Shown piece after piece: positions 62,107 through 64,000 of a DNA stretch of 64,000 nucleotides. Every line of letters starts with the position of its first letter. Position 1 is the stretch's first letter. The DNA comes from Micromonospora inositola (GTDB lineage Bacteria; Actinomycetota; Actinomycetes; Mycobacteriales; Micromonosporaceae). The stretch is from assembly GCF_900090285.1 (NCBI RefSeq), contig NZ_LT607754.1:2914001-2978000 (forward strand), written 5' to 3'. Both the position numbers and the translations under genes were made by a program. Below the pieces are notes generated by a model. That model had not been told where the DNA came from and searched no databases. It saw nothing but the letters and a program-made list of their open reading frames with translations.

Positions 62107-62916
62107 GTGCCAGAGGGACACACCATCCACCGCCTGGCGGCCCGGCACGCCGAGCTCTTCGCCGGCGACAAGGTGCACGCCGCCAGCCCGCAGGGCCGCT
62201 TCGCCGAGGGCGCCGCCCGGCTCACCGGCACCGTCCTGGACGGCACCGAGGCGTACGGCAAGCACCTGCTGCACCACTACGCCGGCGAGCTGGCCCTACA
62301 CGTCCACCTCGGGCTGTACGGCAAGGTCGCCGACGGCGCCGGCGAACCGCCGCCGCCCGTCGGCCAGGTGCGGCTGCGGCTGACCAGCGACGGGCACTGG
62401 CTCGACCTGCGCGGTCCCACCGCCTGCGAGCTGCTCACCCCGCCCGAGGTGGCGGCGCTGCGCGACCGGCTCGGCCCGGACCCGCTGCGCGCCGACGCCG
62501 ACCCGGACCGGGCGTACGCCCGGATCTCCCGCAGCCCGACGCCCCTCGCCGCGCTGCTGCTGGACCAGTCGGTGGTCGCCGGCACCGGGTTGATCTTCGT
62601 GACCGAGGCGCTGTTCCGGGCCGGGCTGCCGCCCACCCTGCCCGGCCGGGAGCTGACCCCGGCCGGCTGGCGGGAACTCTGGGCCGACCTGGTCGCGCTG
62701 ATGACCCTCGCCGTCGAGCGGGGCCGGATCGACACCGTGCGCGACGCCCACCTGCCCGAGGCGATGGGCCGCGGCGCCCGCGTCGACCGGCACGGCGGCG
62801 AGGTGTACGTGTACCGCCGCCCCGGCGCGCCCTGCCACGTCTGCGGCACCCAGGTCAGCCGGGGCGACCTGGCCGGCCGCAACCTCTACTGGTGCGCCAC
62901 CTGCCAGGCCGGCTGA
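62107..62916 (+). CDS. Fpg/Nei-family DNA glycosylase (Nei2-like)
   Basis: 269 residues beginning VPEGHTIHRLAARH. The catalytic Pro2 and Glu3 follow the processed initiator, so the start is certain; EGHTIHR is the Nei rather than Fpg (PELPE) form. A helix-two-turn-helix region spans DQSVVAGTGLIFVTEALFRAG and the C-terminal zinc finger is CHVCGTQVSRGDLAGRNLYWCATC. Excises oxidised pyrimidines and cleaves the abasic strand. TACCGT-N7-GTG marks a leaderless transcript. Confidence 0.94.
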   Translation: MPEGHTIHRLAARHAELFAGDKVHAASPQGRFAEGAARLTGTVLDGTEAYGKHLLHHYAGELALHVHLGLYGKVADGAGEPPPPVGQVRLRLTSDGHWLDLRGPTACELLTPPEVAALRDRLGPDPLRADADPDRAYARISRSPTPLAALLLDQSVVAGTGLIFVTEALFRAGLPPTLPGRELTPAGWRELWADLVALMTLAVERGRIDTVRDAHLPEAMGRGARVDRHGGEVYVYRRPGAPCHVCGTQVSRGDLAGRNLYWCATCQAG

Positions 62917-62979
62917 CGCCGGGCCGGTGCCGCGGGCACACCAGACGCCAACCGATCCGGCCGGCCATCATCGGTGTCG

Positions 62980-63092
62980 CGGCGAACGTTCGTCGTGGTG
63001 TCGCCGGGCCGCGTCCCTCAACTCGTCGGCTGCGTCAACACTGCGGGCGACGGGTTGCGGTCCCGTCCCTGCTCGATGCGGGTGAGGTGCGG
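62980..63092 (-). pseudogene. Remnant of an XRE-family (MmyB-type) regulator gene
   Basis: On the minus strand one phase reads HLTRIEQGRDRNPSPAVL, the third-helix segment typical of actinobacterial XRE/MmyB-like regulators (Y-T-R-I/L-E-Q-G-R-..-P-S-P-x-V-L). The next phase continues DAADELRDAARRHHDERS, fitting the following helix (ADALRL..AERxHL). The phases join by a single frameshift near 63040. No start, no remaining domain: a decayed fragment overlapping the flavin-reductase remnant on the other strand. Confidence 0.65.
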
Positions 63093-63324
63093 CGGCGCCG
63101 CCGGCGGTCGCCATGCCGTCCTCCATCTGGAGAACGTCCTCACCGAACTGCACGCGGTGACGATCCGCGACGGCCTGGCCTTCCCGAACTACCGCACTGG
63201 CTGGGAAGACGGCCGGCCACTGGACCCCGAGGCGCCCGGATATGCCAAGACCCTGCTGGATCATCTCGCCTGGTGGGCCGCAGCCCTGCGGGCGGCACGC
63301 GACGCCGCCCCGTATCCGGCCTGA
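63076..63324 (+). pseudogene. C-terminal remnant of an NAD(P)H-dependent FMN reductase
   Basis: The frame CGGAAGGRHAVLHLENVLTE, LHAVTIRDGLAFPNYRTGWE and a C-terminal KTLLDHLAWWAAALRAAR match the last ~80 residues of flavodoxin-like NAD(P)H:FMN oxidoreductases. The N-terminal FMN-binding half (about 110-130 residues) is missing; upstream the frame runs into the antisense XRE fragment, with no family similarity. The open frame (from 62974) is therefore probably not a functional gene. Confidence 0.7.
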
Positions 63325-63372
63325 AGGAGGACTTGTGGGATGCACCGGTCCCCAGCCGTCTCCGGGGCCCGG

Positions 63373-64000
63373 TCACTCCACGCCGAGCAGCCAGCGGACG
63401 ACCTCGACCTGGTTCGGGAAGACCTGGCCCTCGGCGACGCTCCAGGCCAGGGTGTGCCCGATCGTCCAGCCGCGGACCCGCTCCCGGTCGAGCCCCAGCT
63501 CGGCGCTGAGCCGGTCCAACCGGTGTCGCACCGCCGCGGGAGAGTGGCCCAGCTCGGCGCCGCGCACCATCGGCACCGGGGCGAACTCCCGCTCGCCGAC
63601 CACCGGCTTCGGGTCGATCACCAGCCATGGCTCCCGGGTGGCCCGCAGCACGTTGCCGGCGTGCAGGTCCTGGTTGACCAGCACCTGCTCACCCTGGTTC
63701 GGCGCCAGCTCGTCGAGCAGCCCGAGCGCGGCGTCGAGCAGCCGCCGCTCGTACGGCCGGTTGGCCCGCTCCCAGTGCACCGGCATCCGCTCGGCCCAGC
63801 CGGCGGCTTCCTCGGCGAGCGGGGTGAACGGCCGGCCGGCCGGCACCTGGAGCCGGGGGAGCAGCTCCACCACCGCGTCGAGCGCCCGATCGGGCGGGAG
63901 CTGGTGGAGCGGGCTGCCGGGCACGCACCGCTCGACCAGCAGCGCCCGGCGCTCGGCGTCGTGGGCCAGCAGCCGGATCGCCCCCCGGCCGGCCCAGTGC
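63373..64000 (-). CDS. Aminoglycoside/hydroxyurea phosphotransferase-like kinase (5' end outside window)
   Basis: The last ~208 residues are present; the frame runs off the window. Visible are HWAGRGAIRLLAHDAERRALLVERCVPGSPLHQL, the catalytic loop VLVNQDLHAGNVLRA (Brenner HxDxxxxN form) and the metal-binding WLVIDPKPVVGE, followed by ELGHSPAAVRHRLDRLSAELGLDRERVRGWTIGHTLAWSV. These match the APH(6)/streptomycin and hydroxyurea kinase group. The actual substrate is unknown; chromosomal members often give only low-level resistance. Confidence 0.85.
   Translation of the reverse strand, partial: HWAGRGAIRLLAHDAERRALLVERCVPGSPLHQLPPDRALDAVVELLPRLQVPAGRPFTPLAEEAAGWAERMPVHWERANRPYERRLLDAALGLLDELAPNQGEQVLVNQDLHAGNVLRATREPWLVIDPKPVVGEREFAPVPMVRGAELGHSPAAVRHRLDRLSAELGLDRERVRGWTIGHTLAWSVAEGQVFPNQVEVVRWLLGVE

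Overview
The window is high-GC actinomycete chromosome, most likely a Micromonospora/Salinispora-type member of the Micromonosporaceae. The evidence is the GC-saturated third codon positions, two WhiB proteins, a SigR/RsrA (mycothiol-type) disulfide-stress pair, nickel superoxide dismutase, a bL37-type mini ribosomal protein, a Kgd-type 2-oxoglutarate decarboxylase, and about twenty genes whose start codon lies 6-7 nt after a -10 hexamer (leaderless mRNAs). It reads as ordinary core chromosome. I saw no rRNA, tRNA, CRISPR array, prophage or insertion sequence.

Left part (1-24 kb). rsgA, aroA, yedK, sigR, rsrA, bL37, a biotinylated mini-protein, a PdtaS-type histidine kinase and WhiB1 follow a gene set that is also clustered in mycobacteria. 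Interspersed are a TetR/MFS exporter pair with clear operators, a TPR protein, a SIS-domain isomerase and a membrane glycosyltransferase. A sulfur-assimilation operon (Cys-containing leader peptide, sulfite reductase, zinc-ribbon mini-protein, APS reductase, siroheme chelatase) runs from 15.4 to 19.0 kb. After it come a lipid kinase, an orphan RsbW-like protein, a sodN/sodX pair and malic enzyme.

Middle part (24-44 kb). A quinone oxidoreductase, two paralogous lipoprotein alpha/beta hydrolases flanking a nucleotidyltransferase, pta-ackA, a GNAT/TetR divergent pair with a perfect palindromic operator, the 3.7-kb kgd gene, an ABC exporter, an OlsB/PlsC-like acyltransferase pair, and a DUF4097-PadR operon with its operator inside the promoter.

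Right part (44-64 kb). A PhoP-like response regulator, histidine kinase and HtrA protease carry matching 7-bp direct repeats with 11-bp periodicity in front of the regulator and the protease. Next are a BON-domain protein, a glycosyltransferase, a patatin-lysophospholipid acyltransferase pair, CutA, a 1149-residue zinc-ribbon polytopic membrane protein, a fatty-acid desaturase, a pterin dehydratase-FHA pair, the ddaH-rocD operon, a Nei-type glycosylase, a small gene graveyard (XRE regulator and flavin reductase remnants), and a truncated antibiotic phosphotransferase at the window edge.

No wholly new multi-gene system stands out. The most useful observations are small or regulatory: the dual-start sigR with a canonical sigma-R promoter, the 24-codon bL37 gene, the cysteine leader peptide, the PhoP-like repeats, the CTG start of rsgA, and the two overlapping pseudogene remnants.
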